Shown piece by piece: positions 18,738-28,266 of a stretch of DNA of 35,106 nt. Source of the DNA: Candidatus Acetocimmeria pyornia. Lineage in GTDB: Bacteria; Bacillota; Sulfobacillia; UBA3575. The notes under the pieces were generated by a model that saw nothing but the letters and a program-made list of their open reading frames with translations, did not search any database and was not told where the DNA came from. A program made the translations under genes and the position numbers. The DNA is taken from NCBI GenBank assembly GCA_004367365.1, contig SESX01000006.1:1-35106 (forward strand). Reading direction: 5' to 3'. The first letter of the stretch is position 1; each line of letters starts with the position of its first letter.

Positions 18738-19640
18738 TTACTTTACTCCACTTTTTATTTTATGTTGCTCTCTTTCTAAATTCTCTTTTTCCCACGCAGA
18801 AGGATGCCCGGCCAAACGACCCTCAATGATGGCCAAACGCCTGACTAGTTTTTCACCAAGCACTCGTTTTAAGTACGGACGTATAACAGCTTTCAAATAT
18901 GTCCTAATCCAAAGTACAGTAATAGGCCTTATTCCATTATTTCGCCGAGCCCGTGCATCTTCCAGCAAACCCTGTACTTTATTTGCCGGGTCAGAACTTA
19001 CACCGCCTACTTGCATTCCGACTACGGTTAAATTGTTTATAAAGTAAGCTTCTCTTGTTTTTAGCTCTCTCAGTAAAAACTCATAGTCCCCAGAAATACG
19101 AAAATTTTCATCGAATTTGCCATGTACTTCAAAAAGACTTTTATGGTGCATTAGCCCCGGATGAGGGATAATCATCCTCTGTAAAAACTGCTGCCGAATA
19201 TTTTCCCACCGTTCACCGGTAAGACAAACCACTTCGCCTAGTTCTGTCACTCTCGCTATTTGCCCGTATACCACCCTTATCCCGACAGATGCGGCCCTGA
19301 CTAAATGCTCTCTCATCCGCTCCAGCACATCCGGCTTCCAAAAGTAATCGTCTGACCCCAGAAAGCAGATCCAATCTCCTTTAGCATGCTCCAACGCCTT
19401 ATTCCAGGCGTGGTAGATGCCCCGGTCCGGCTCGGACTCCCAGTAAGTGATTTTATCGCTGTTGGCCCGCAAGATATCTACCGTGCCGTCCGTGGAGCCG
19501 CCATCCATGATGATCAGCTCCTTGTGGGGATGGGTCTGGCCGGCCACACTATCGATGCAGCGCTGCAAAGTTTGGGCACCGTTGAACACGGCCACGATGA
19601 CCGAGATTAGCGGTTCCTGATTCACTGTGTCTTGGTTCAC
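18738..19640 (-). CDS. GT2-family glycosyltransferase (GTG start)
   Basis: ISVIVAVFNGAQTLQRCIDSVAGQTHPHKELIIMDGGSTDGTVDILRANSDKITYWESEPDRGIYHAWNKALEHAKGDWICFLGSDDYF. Confidence 0.92.
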   Translation of the reverse strand: MNQDTVNQEPLISVIVAVFNGAQTLQRCIDSVAGQTHPHKELIIMDGGSTDGTVDILRANSDKITYWESEPDRGIYHAWNKALEHAKGDWICFLGSDDYFWKPDVLERMREHLVRAASVGIRVVYGQIARVTELGEVVCLTGERWENIRQQFLQRMIIPHPGLMHHKSLFEVHGKFDENFRISGDYEFLLRELKTREAYFINNLTVVGMQVGGVSSDPANKVQGLLEDARARRNNGIRPITVLWIRTYLKAVIRPYLKRVLGEKLVRRLAIIEGRLAGHPSAWEKENLEREQHKIKSGVK

Positions 19641-19646
19641 TTCTTA

Positions 19647-19656
19647 CCCCCCCCCC
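19647..19656. repeat. Homopolymeric C10/G10 tract upstream of the GT2 start codon
   Basis: ttcttaCCCCCCCCCCtaaaag. On the - strand a G10 run ends 6 nt before the GTG start (19638-19640). Confidence 0.85.
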
Positions 19657-19870
19657 TAAAAGTTGCGCCTTACACCTTAAACTTTACCTGGGTCTTTACC
19701 AGGCACAATTTGCCAACTCCGGGGCGCCTCTCGGGTTTCTTCCCCTTCTCCGCCCACCCGCCAAATCCTTTCCGGATCCTCCAGCACCTTAGCGCCCCGG
19801 TCCCGCTTGTCCGTACCGGGTCCCCCGTCACCGGTCTCTCTGGGAGTCGGGGATCTACCCCCGCCAAGCC

Positions 19871-20833
19871 TCACGCTCCCCCGGCCAAGTGCCGCCGGTA
19901 CCAGGCGTAAGTATCCCGGAGGCCCTCTTCAAGGTCGATTTCGGGCCGCCAGCCCAGGCTCCGGATGCGGGTCACGTCGAGCAGCTTCCGGGGCGTGCCG
20001 TCCGGTTTGCTCCGGTCATAGACTATCTCCCCCCGGTAGCCGACCACTTCTTTGATCATGGCGGCCAGCTCGGCTATCGGGAGATCCTCGCCCGTGCCGA
20101 CGTTGATCGGCTCGTTCTCGTCGTAGTGGGCCATCAGGAACAGGCAGGCCGCGGCCAGGTCATCGACGTGCAAAAATTCCCGGCGCGGGGTGCCGGTGCC
20201 CCAGACAGTGACGTAAGGCGCCCCTTCCTCCTTGGCCGTGTCGAATTTCCGGATCAGAGCCGGGATCACGTGGGCGGTCTCCAGGTCGAAGTTGTCGTTT
20301 GGGCCGTACAGGTTGGTCGGCATAAGGCTGATGAACCGGGTGCCGTACTGCCGGTTGTAGGCCTGGCACAGCTTGATCCCGGCGATCTTGGCCACCGCGT
20401 AGGGTTCGTTGGTCGGCTCCAGGGGGCCGGTCAGCAGGTACTCCTCCTTCATGGGTTGGGGAGCATGCTTCGGGTAGATACACGAGCTGCCCAGGAATAA
20501 AAGCTTCCTGACGGCTTGGCGGTAGGCGGCATGGATCACGTTGGCCTGGATCATTAAATTATCGTAGATGAACTGGGCCGGGTAGGTGCTGTTGGCCAGA
20601 ATGCCGCCGACCTTCGCCGCGGCCAAAAACACGTAGTCGGGCCGCTCCTTCTCAAAGAAACTCGCCACCGCCGCGCTGTCCCGCAGGTCCAGCTCGGCCG
20701 AGGTCCTCAAGATAAGATTCCGGTAGCCCCGGGCCTTGAGGGCCCGGACAATAGCACTGCCCACCAAGCCCCGGTGGCCGGCCACATACACCCGGGCGTC
20801 CAGTTCCTGGGCGAAACCACTCATTGACCACAC
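19871..20833 (-). CDS. fcl: GDP-L-fucose synthase
   Basis: [39 protein letters not shown]...[71 protein letters not shown]. Confidence 0.96.
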   Translation of the reverse strand: MWSMSGFAQELDARVYVAGHRGLVGSAIVRALKARGYRNLILRTSAELDLRDSAAVASFFEKERPDYVFLAAAKVGGILANSTYPAQFIYDNLMIQANVIHAAYRQAVRKLLFLGSSCIYPKHAPQPMKEEYLLTGPLEPTNEPYAVAKIAGIKLCQAYNRQYGTRFISLMPTNLYGPNDNFDLETAHVIPALIRKFDTAKEEGAPYVTVWGTGTPRREFLHVDDLAAACLFLMAHYDENEPINVGTGEDLPIAELAAMIKEVVGYRGEIVYDRSKPDGTPRKLLDVTRIRSLGWRPEIDLEEGLRDTYAWYRRHLAGGA

Positions 20834-20846
20834 TCCCTCTCAACAC

Positions 20847-21938
20847 CTAATCTTCGTGGCGACCGAAAGCCGGGTAACCGTTTCTCCTGCACACCAGGTC
20901 TCTTTCGGCCAGCCGGAGGTCTTCCCGGACCATTTCGGCCACCAGTTCCCGAAAGGTGGTCCTCGGCCGCCAGCCCAGCTTGGCGCGGGCCTTGCTGGCG
21001 TCGCCCACCAGGGACTCCACTTCGGTCGGCCGGAAATAGCGGGGATCGACCGAAACGAGCACTTTACCGTCTGCAATTCCCACCTCGTCAAGTCCCCGCC
21101 CGCGCCACCTAATCTCAATACCCACTTCCCGGAAGGCCAGTTCGCAGAACTCCCGGACCGAGTGCTGCTCCCCGGTCGCGATCACGTAGTCCCCCGGTTC
21201 GTCCTGCTGCAGCATCAGCCACTGGGCCTCGACGAAGTCCCGGGCGTGGCCCCAGTCTCGCCTGGCGTCCAAGTTGCCAAGGTAGAGCCGCTCCTGCAGC
21301 CCGAGCTTGATCCGAGCCACCGCCCTGGTGATCTTCCGGGTCACAAAGGTCTCCCCCCGAATGGGGGACTCGTGGTTGAACAAGATGCCGTTGCAAGCGT
21401 AGATCCCGTATGCTTCCCGGTAGTTGACCGTGATCCAGTAGGCGTAGAGCTTGGCCGCCGCGTACGGCGATCGGGGGTAAAAGGGCGTGGTTTCCTTCTG
21501 CGGCGTCTCCTGGACCTTACCGAAAAGCTCGCTGGTGGAAGCCTGGTAAAAGCGGGTTTTCTTTTCCAACCCCAGGATCCGGATCGCCTCCAGGAGGCGC
21601 AGCGTCCCCAGGGCGTCCGCATTGGCGGTGTACTCCGGGGTCTCGAAAGAAACCTGTACGTGGCTTTGGGCCGCCAGGTTGTAGATCTCATCCGGCTGCA
21701 CTTCCTGGATGATTCGGATCAGGTTGGTGGAATCCGTCAGGTCGCCGTAGTGCAGGATGAAGTTGCGGTCGGGAACATCCGGGCCCTGATAAAGATGATC
21801 GATCCGGTCGGTGTTGAACAGCGAGGCGCGGCGTTTTACGCCGTGCACCTGGTAGCCCTTGGCCAGCAAGAATTCGGCCAGGTAGGCCCCGTCCTGCCCG
21901 GTAATGCCGGTGATGAGCGCGATGCGCTGGGATGTCAT
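20847..21938 (-). CDS. gmd: GDP-mannose 4,6-dehydratase
   Basis: [45 protein letters not shown]...[49 protein letters not shown]. Confidence 0.97.
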   Translation of the reverse strand: MTSQRIALITGITGQDGAYLAEFLLAKGYQVHGVKRRASLFNTDRIDHLYQGPDVPDRNFILHYGDLTDSTNLIRIIQEVQPDEIYNLAAQSHVQVSFETPEYTANADALGTLRLLEAIRILGLEKKTRFYQASTSELFGKVQETPQKETTPFYPRSPYAAAKLYAYWITVNYREAYGIYACNGILFNHESPIRGETFVTRKITRAVARIKLGLQERLYLGNLDARRDWGHARDFVEAQWLMLQQDEPGDYVIATGEQHSVREFCELAFREVGIEIRWRGRGLDEVGIADGKVLVSVDPRYFRPTEVESLVGDASKARAKLGWRPRTTFRELVAEMVREDLRLAERDLVCRRNGYPAFGRHED

Positions 21939-22079
21939 ATGTTAGCCCCTTCCAGCGGTCAGCATCTGGGAGCAATTTTGACTTGAGACGAATTACCTTT
22001 AATTGCTAGTACTAGAAAGAAAAATACCTTTAAGCTTTGTCCCTTGTCAAGAGCCGGCCCCCTTATTCTCATACCTGAC

Positions 22080-22724
22080 TTACTTGCTCATCTTAAACGC
22101 ATCAAGAGTAACAACTGAAGAAACAGGCGTTCCTTCCGGAAAAGGTGACTCCACTCCCTTTGGCACAATTCCAAGAAAGTACACATTAGTTTTCAAAGCA
22201 GCCGCATAGTCGGTTGTAGAATCGCCGATAAATAAGCAGTTTTTTGGCAAGTAGCCTTTTCTTTGCAAAATATCGTTAATAATCTCGTCCTTTTTCCTCG
22301 GCGAACCATGTATTTCGTTAAAATAGGATTCCAAGCGCTTGGCCTTTACTATATATTGAATTTCATCATTCGGCGTCCCCGTTACTATATAAGCAGGCAG
22401 GTTTTGGGATTTAATTACTTTTAGTGTTTCTAAAGCCCCTTCTTTGAATGGAGCATCAATCATTTTTTTTAGTACCAACTTAGAAAATTGTCGCGATAAC
22501 TCTTTTATTTGTCTTTCATCTATAGAGCGGTTCAACAGTGTCTGGTACCAGTAGCGAAATTTCTCATATCTGGATACTCCCCCGTTAGCTAAGTGATAGG
22601 CCACAACTTTGGCTTCTATTTCAGGTCCGTACTTCCTGAACATTTCAGCAAAAGCTTCAGTTTTAATATTTACAGAATCTACTATTACTCCATCAAAATC
22701 GAAAAAAATAGCTTCCCACTTCAT
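22080..22724 (-). CDS. HAD-superfamily hydrolase (phosphatase, beta-PGM/GPH-like)
   Basis: WEAIFFDFDGVIVDSVNIKTEAF...IVTGTPNDEI...NCLFIGDSTTDYAAALK. Confidence 0.9.
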   Translation of the reverse strand: MKWEAIFFDFDGVIVDSVNIKTEAFAEMFRKYGPEIEAKVVAYHLANGGVSRYEKFRYWYQTLLNRSIDERQIKELSRQFSKLVLKKMIDAPFKEGALETLKVIKSQNLPAYIVTGTPNDEIQYIVKAKRLESYFNEIHGSPRKKDEIINDILQRKGYLPKNCLFIGDSTTDYAAALKTNVYFLGIVPKGVESPFPEGTPVSSVVTLDAFKMSK

Positions 22725-23392
22725 CAGTCTACCTCCGCCAATACTGTACAGGGAGAACCATCTGCCTCGGCCACGCTCAGCGGACTAACCACCACCTGCC
22801 TAAATACCGTCGTCTCATCAACCGCTGCCAGATTCATGTCCTCTAGTGGTAGAATGGGACGAGAATGATCTAAGAACGCCCTGTGCGCTTTCCTGCCCAA
22901 ACTACGGTCGAGCCATGACGATAGCGAAATCGAGTCAAAACCCATTACTCTTAAAACAGGGCAATGTTCACGAAGAGCGCCAGCCAGTTCGGGTGAAAAG
23001 GCAGGGTTGGACTCCCAATACATACGTTCTTGCCGCAGCGATCCAAAGCCAGTCTTCACAAGCAACAATTCAGTATCTTTTGGGATAGAAGATGCCTTCA
23101 AATCTTCCGTTCCGATTATCCGTCCAGGTTCTACCCCTGGGATATAAATTAAATAAACATTTCGAAAATACCAAAACGAGGCAGGATAGTCTCTCAGTCT
23201 TTTCCCATTACTGACAAAATGACGAGGAAAGTCTATGTGTGTACCTATATGGTTTGGAAAACTTAAGTATGCTGTATTGCAAGCATCCCCTTTTTCCATA
23301 CAACGCTCAGCTTTATACGAAAAAGTTTTCCCATTTCCATAAACAGGCGTTTTGTCATCTAACATATAAGACAAATAAATCCACCGACTCAT
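22724..23392 (-). CDS. Cyclase family protein (kynurenine formamidase fold)
   Basis: SFPNHIGTHIDFPRHFVSNGKRL matches the HxGTHxDxPxHF metal-binding signature; start overlaps the stop of the upstream gene. Confidence 0.85.
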   Translation of the reverse strand: MSRWIYLSYMLDDKTPVYGNGKTFSYKAERCMEKGDACNTAYLSFPNHIGTHIDFPRHFVSNGKRLRDYPASFWYFRNVYLIYIPGVEPGRIIGTEDLKASSIPKDTELLLVKTGFGSLRQERMYWESNPAFSPELAGALREHCPVLRVMGFDSISLSSWLDRSLGRKAHRAFLDHSRPILPLEDMNLAAVDETTVFRQVVVSPLSVAEADGSPCTVLAEVD

Positions 23393-24303
23393 GATGACCT
23401 CTCTATGAACATTCCAAATTTATCGTCCTTTTTGTTATAAACTTTTTCATAAATTTCAGCCATACAAGCCAGCAAACCCTGACCCATGTCAATATGCGGG
23501 TTATTTACCAATTTTTGCCCCAGCTTGGGGCTAAAATTGTAAGGAGTAATTTTATAATGAGCCTTACGATCCGTTGGCACAATTTCAATTTCAATTCGAT
23601 TGCCAAGCATCTCACGAATCATTTCAAGCAGTTCTCTATACCTGATAGCCTGATTGCCGGTTAAAATGATGTTTTGGTTTTCAAACTCAGGAGCTAGAAT
23701 TTTTACACTGCTTTGGGCAGCATCTCGTACATGAATATACTCTCTTAGTTCATCACCAGTACCTTTGTAGGTAATTTTCCCTTCCGTTATTGCCTGCTTA
23801 ATTAACCGGTAAATGCTATTGCGGTCATCAGACCTCTCGCCGTAAAGGGACCCATATCTTAAAATAGTATACTTCAAGCCATACAATTCCCAATAGTTCT
23901 CGATGAATGCCTCGCATGCTTGTTTACTGGTCCGGTAAAAATAACCTGAGTCGCTGTACACATAAACAGAACTGGCAAACACAAATCGCTCAATCTTAGA
24001 TTTGCGACACGCCTCCAACAACTGCACCGTGCCTAATATGTTGTATTTCACGGTATCCACTGGCCTATAAACGCACTCATCGATGTCGGCAATTCCGGCC
24101 AAATGATATACCACCTGCTGCTGAGAAACCACCTCAGTAACAAGTCTATCATCCAGGATATCCCCTACCACCATAGTTTGGTCCGGCCTTAAATAAGGGG
24201 ATTTCCTGATATCAAAAATGGTAACCTCATGCCCGGCATCGCTCAAGGCATCGGCTACATGGCTCCCTAAAAAACCTGAACCGCCAAATATTACTATCTT
24301 CAC
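23389..24303 (-). CDS. NAD-dependent epimerase/dehydratase (extended SDR)
   Basis: MKIVIFGGSGFLGSHVADALSDAGHEVTIFDI...FVFASSVYVYSDSGYFYRTSKQACEAFIENYWELYGLKYTILRYGSLYGERSD. Confidence 0.9.
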   Translation of the reverse strand: MKIVIFGGSGFLGSHVADALSDAGHEVTIFDIRKSPYLRPDQTMVVGDILDDRLVTEVVSQQQVVYHLAGIADIDECVYRPVDTVKYNILGTVQLLEACRKSKIERFVFASSVYVYSDSGYFYRTSKQACEAFIENYWELYGLKYTILRYGSLYGERSDDRNSIYRLIKQAITEGKITYKGTGDELREYIHVRDAAQSSVKILAPEFENQNIILTGNQAIRYRELLEMIREMLGNRIEIEIVPTDRKAHYKITPYNFSPKLGQKLVNNPHIDMGQGLLACMAEIYEKVYNKKDDKFGMFIERSS

Positions 24304-25208
24304 TGAACCACCCCCTGACGTTGCAACTCTCTAACAAGATTCTCTACTGCTTGCTGTTCCATCAGTGTTCTTGCTTCCTTGGCATAAGATCCTATATGAG
24401 CCGTCAACAATACATTAGGCAATTCTTTTAATGGCCCGGTATAAGGTTCTTTTTCAAAGCAATCTATTGCTGCACCGCCCAGATGCCCGGACTTAACCGC
24501 TTCATACAAAGCTTGTTCGTCCACCAGCCCGCCACGCGCAGCATTTATTAATATAGCTCCAGGCTTCATCAAAGCAAGCTGCGTTGTACTAATTAGATGA
24601 TGATTATCTGCCGAGTAAGGAATATGCAATGAAACAATATCGGACTGTGCCAGCAGTGTATCTAGGGAAACAAGTTTGCAATATTGGTGTGTTTGTAAAT
24701 ACGGATCACAACCTAGTACCCGGCACCCAAACGCCGATACCAACTTAGCTACATAAGAGCCGATTCGGCCGCAACCCACGATGCCAACAGTTTTTCCATG
24801 AAGCAACCTTCCCATAGGTCGCTCCCACTTTCCCCGCCGGATTCCCGCATCGATGATATGCAGATGCCGCATAAGATTCAAGATCATACCTAGTGTTAGT
24901 TCAGCCACCGGAATCGTCGGCGCATCAGGAGTATTGGTAACAACAATTCCCAATGCTCTGGCTGCCTCCAGGTCAACCGAATCCAACCCAATACCACAGC
25001 GAGAAATCACTTTAAGATTTTTTGCCTTTTTCAACACCGCCCTTGTCAATGGCTCTACCCCGGCAATCATTCCCACCGGTTGGTGTTCTTCAATAAGGGT
25101 GGCTACCTCAGCTTCTGTAAGCTTGCGCTTAAAGGGATTTTTGATTACCTTCAAGCCGGCTGGAAAATTATCAGCAGTAAAATTAGATGTTGTGCAAAGT
25201 ATTATCAT
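24300..25208 (-). CDS. D-isomer-specific 2-hydroxyacid dehydrogenase (phosphoglycerate dehydrogenase-like)
   Basis: LKVISRCGIGLDSVDLEAARALGIVVTNTPDAPTIPVAELTLGMILNLMRH...GKTVGIVGCGRIGSYVAKLV...ALMKPGAILINAARGGLVDEQAL...LTAHIGSYAKEAR. Confidence 0.93.
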   Translation of the reverse strand: MIILCTTSNFTADNFPAGLKVIKNPFKRKLTEAEVATLIEEHQPVGMIAGVEPLTRAVLKKAKNLKVISRCGIGLDSVDLEAARALGIVVTNTPDAPTIPVAELTLGMILNLMRHLHIIDAGIRRGKWERPMGRLLHGKTVGIVGCGRIGSYVAKLVSAFGCRVLGCDPYLQTHQYCKLVSLDTLLAQSDIVSLHIPYSADNHHLISTTQLALMKPGAILINAARGGLVDEQALYEAVKSGHLGGAAIDCFEKEPYTGPLKELPNVLLTAHIGSYAKEARTLMEQQAVENLVRELQRQGVVQ

Positions 25209-26245
25209 TTTCGCATTCCTCTCAGCTTTCCATAAATTGCGGTCTTTAATCGATTAACAAGCCTTTTATTTGGATTTTTTGATTGGTAGTAACTCAACTT
25301 TTCTTCCAAGTCTTTCAGGTAGCGCATAATTTCAACATAACTTTCGCACACATCCAGCGCAGATTGCTGCTCGACATCCTCAAAAACAAATACTGCTTCT
25401 ATTTTTTCGTTACCATGCATCATCTTTAAACCAAATCGCGCCAGGGTACTTTTCAATGTGCTTTGAGAAAAATTGAAAACATGGGCATGCGTAAGGTACT
25501 TCAAAAAATCACAATCATAAACATATCTATATTTGAGATCGAGCACACCCGGAACCTCTACATACACCAATGCATCATTTTTTGATATTTTCCTGATGAA
25601 CCCAATATTGCTTTCTATATCAGTAAAATGTTCAAGAACATGCGACAATATTATTACGTCAAATTTTTCCCTCGCGTTCTGGGCATATTGTGCCAGCGGC
25701 AAACAACTTAACGAAATCCCTCGCCTTTTTCCGCTTTCAACATACTTTTCATTATACTCAAGACCAAACAGAACCGTTTTTACCCCTTGAGCCTCAGCTT
25801 CTCTAGAAAACTCAATCAAATTGCTTCCTGTACCAGCTCCAAGCTCAAAAACAGAAATTTTTTCTTTGGTTATGTATGGGTATAACAACCTAAATATTTT
25901 TCTTCCTTGCCCTCTTTCAAAGAGACTGTCCACCGGTTTCACGCTTCCAAATGTTAGCGGATGGTAATATTCGGAATAGTATTTAACCAATGAATCTTCA
26001 TGTATATACGGAGAAGTAAAAATCAAGCCGCACTCCCTGCAAATATATGAATTAAAAGGCAGACCAAAACGGTCAATTTTCGCTAAAATTTCGGTACTGC
26101 TGGAACCACACAGACAGCTATCCCTTTCTGCTAATTTTATGCTTTTACCAAGCTCTTTCAAAAGTAAATCTCTATATTCCTTTTGGATTGTATTTAAACT
26201 CCAAGGTGTTTGACCACTATTTAAATACCTCTGCATTCTTATCAC
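25205..26245 (-). CDS. Class I SAM-dependent methyltransferase with N-terminal Cys-rich (zinc-ribbon-like) segment
   Basis: DSCLCGSSSTEILAKIDRFGLPFNSYICRECGLIFTSPYI...ISVFELGAGTGSNLIEFSREAEAQG...FDVIILSHVLEHFTDIESNIGFIRKI. Confidence 0.88.
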   Translation of the reverse strand: MIRMQRYLNSGQTPWSLNTIQKEYRDLLLKELGKSIKLAERDSCLCGSSSTEILAKIDRFGLPFNSYICRECGLIFTSPYIHEDSLVKYYSEYYHPLTFGSVKPVDSLFERGQGRKIFRLLYPYITKEKISVFELGAGTGSNLIEFSREAEAQGVKTVLFGLEYNEKYVESGKRRGISLSCLPLAQYAQNAREKFDVIILSHVLEHFTDIESNIGFIRKISKNDALVYVEVPGVLDLKYRYVYDCDFLKYLTHAHVFNFSQSTLKSTLARFGLKMMHGNEKIEAVFVFEDVEQQSALDVCESYVEIMRYLKDLEEKLSYYQSKNPNKRLVNRLKTAIYGKLRGMRK

Positions 26246-27527
26246 CTTTTTTTAAATTTAACCAAGGCATTGGATAAAACCTGTACGCAAAGAAAAACAT
26301 TAAACAGAACTGTGCTGCAAAAGCTAATACCGTAGCGTACGCAGCACCTAATGAGCCAAAGCAGCTAATTAAAAAATAGTTAGCAATTGCATTCACTATT
26401 AAGCTAAGAAAGGTGATAATCGCAATTATTTTCGTCTTGCCAACATGATAAATATATCCTGTTACCGTTTTCGTAAGACCATTAAACGTATAGGCCAGCA
26501 AAATCCACGGTATATATTTAACTGCATCTAGAAAGTTTTTGCCAACCAACAATGGAAACATCATATCTATAATAATTGCGAATGTAACAAAACAAACAAA
26601 CGACAATGCCCAGTAGATATAGGTGTATTTAACCATTATTTTTTTGGTTCTTTCAGAGGCATCTTTAATTTTTTGATAAAACACCGGGCTCCAAGCTTTA
26701 AGAAGCGCATCATGAATAATTCCAATAATCATTCCAAAAGAATATGCTACTGTGTACTTACCCGCTTCTTCAAGAGTCACCATTGACACCAAAAAAAAAC
26801 GATCAATTGAATTTATGCCCCACAGCCCCAAAGTGTGAAATATAAGAGGCAAACAATACTCAAGTATCTCTTTCAGCTTCCGCTTAGATATTTTAAATAC
26901 AACGTATTTTCTTAAATAAAAAAATGAAATTAACCCTGTTAGCAGCCCTGCCAGCAAACTGCCTAATACTTTACCCTCCCAATTTTGCCACCACAAAAGA
27001 ACAAATCCCAAGGGAATGATCCCGGCAAGTACAGCTTGAAGACCCTGTAATAACCCATAACGGACTGCTTTGCGTTCCATTTGCAGCATTGACAAATAAA
27101 GATTCATTATGCTGCCTGTTACGCCCAGCATAACCGCGGCCACTAGCGTCCAAGCTGGAAGATCCTGAAAGAAAAGCGCCTTTATTAAAAACAAAATCCC
27201 AAACGAAAGCAATGCACTTAGTCCAATAATTAAAAGCGAGTTTGCATTGTATTGGTATAACTCCCTTCTTTCGAATTGATGGTACTTAACGATTGTAAAT
27301 ATAAAAGTGTTGACACCGATGACAATGCTTAAAATACCAACGACTGCATTAAAAATTCCCAAGAACCCGTAATCTTCCGGCGTTAAGTACCTCGTAAAAA
27401 TTGGGATTAATAGAAAAGGTACCGCCTTAACAACAATGCTTGATCCGACATAAATTCCGGCATCAGCCAAAAATTTATTTAGAAAGACATTTGGTTTTAA
27501 AGATCCTAAGATCATTTCTGCACGCAT
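26217..27527 (-). CDS. Wzx-like polysaccharide flippase (MATE/MOP superfamily)
   Basis: AVPFLLIPIFTRYLTPEDYGFLGIFNAVVGILSIVIGVNTFIFTIVKYH with about 12 hydrophobic stretches; the likely true start is M5 (about 27515). Confidence 0.88.
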   Translation of the reverse strand: MRAEMILGSLKPNVFLNKFLADAGIYVGSSIVVKAVPFLLIPIFTRYLTPEDYGFLGIFNAVVGILSIVIGVNTFIFTIVKYHQFERRELYQYNANSLLIIGLSALLSFGILFLIKALFFQDLPAWTLVAAVMLGVTGSIMNLYLSMLQMERKAVRYGLLQGLQAVLAGIIPLGFVLLWWQNWEGKVLGSLLAGLLTGLISFFYLRKYVVFKISKRKLKEILEYCLPLIFHTLGLWGINSIDRFFLVSMVTLEEAGKYTVAYSFGMIIGIIHDALLKAWSPVFYQKIKDASERTKKIMVKYTYIYWALSFVCFVTFAIIIDMMFPLLVGKNFLDAVKYIPWILLAYTFNGLTKTVTGYIYHVGKTKIIAIITFLSLIVNAIANYFLISCFGSLGAAYATVLAFAAQFCLMFFFAYRFYPMPWLNLKKGDKNAEVFK

Positions 27528-28266
27528 TTCCTAAAAATAAAATATCCAAACTGTAAGCAACAAACCGGTAACCCTGCTCTATTGCATTTTCCAAAGCCTC
27601 TATCTCCGGTTGTATTACATGAAGCCCTGAAAGGGCGTTAAGCCTTTTGCTTATATATTTAATCCTTTTTAACGCATCTACTACATCCCGATGTTCAAAA
27701 TCCCCGGGAACACCAAGCGAACCTGAAATATCATACGGTCCAATAATAAAGGCATCTACTCCGTTCACGGTCAGTATGCCTTCCAAATTGTTTACGGCAT
27801 CAATGTGCTCAATTTGAACTACAACAACACTTTCCTGTTCTACCCATTCTTTATATGCTTCAAAAGCAGCCCCGTAGCCCTGTGCCCGGGCAAGCCCGAC
27901 CCCCCTTGTTCCGATTGGAGGATACTTAACCGCACTTACAGCCCTTTCAGCATCTTCCTTACTGTTCACCATGGGAACAATTACACCATGTGCCCCTGCA
28001 TCCATCACTCTCTTAATTAAGTTAGCATCATTTTTTCCTACCCGCACCAGTGGTACACAACCGGCAAGCTCTATAACTTGAATCAAATGCTGGGCTTGAT
28101 GTAGGGTAATAGCACTGTGCTCCATATCTACCGTCAGCCAATCAAAACCGGCTTTAGCCATGATTTCTGCAATTACAGGGTGGCCAATGGTTATCCATGA
28201 GCCAATAGTTACTTCTCTATTGCGTAATTTAGTTTTCAAGCTTTTCATTTTTTTCTCCTTTAGCAA
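27475..28266 (-). CDS. HpcH/HpaI aldolase/citrate lyase family protein
   Basis: IGSWITIGHPVIAEIMAKAGFDWLTVDMEHSAITLHQAQHLIQ...VPLVRVGKNDANLIKRVMDAGAHGVIVPMVNSKEDAERAVSAVKYPPIGTRGVG...QIEHIDAVNNLEGILTVNGVDAFIIGPYDISGSLG. The likely start is M7 (about 28248). Confidence 0.93.
   Translation of the reverse strand: MLKEKKMKSLKTKLRNREVTIGSWITIGHPVIAEIMAKAGFDWLTVDMEHSAITLHQAQHLIQVIELAGCVPLVRVGKNDANLIKRVMDAGAHGVIVPMVNSKEDAERAVSAVKYPPIGTRGVGLARAQGYGAAFEAYKEWVEQESVVVVQIEHIDAVNNLEGILTVNGVDAFIIGPYDISGSLGVPGDFEHRDVVDALKRIKYISKRLNALSGLHVIQPEIEALENAIEQGYRFVAYSLDILFLGNACRNDLRIFKTKCLSK

Noticed and set aside
20736-21986. 416-aa + strand ORF
   Set aside because: Antisense shadow of fcl/gmd in GC-rich sequence; no recognisable motifs, while the opposite strand encodes clear enzymes.
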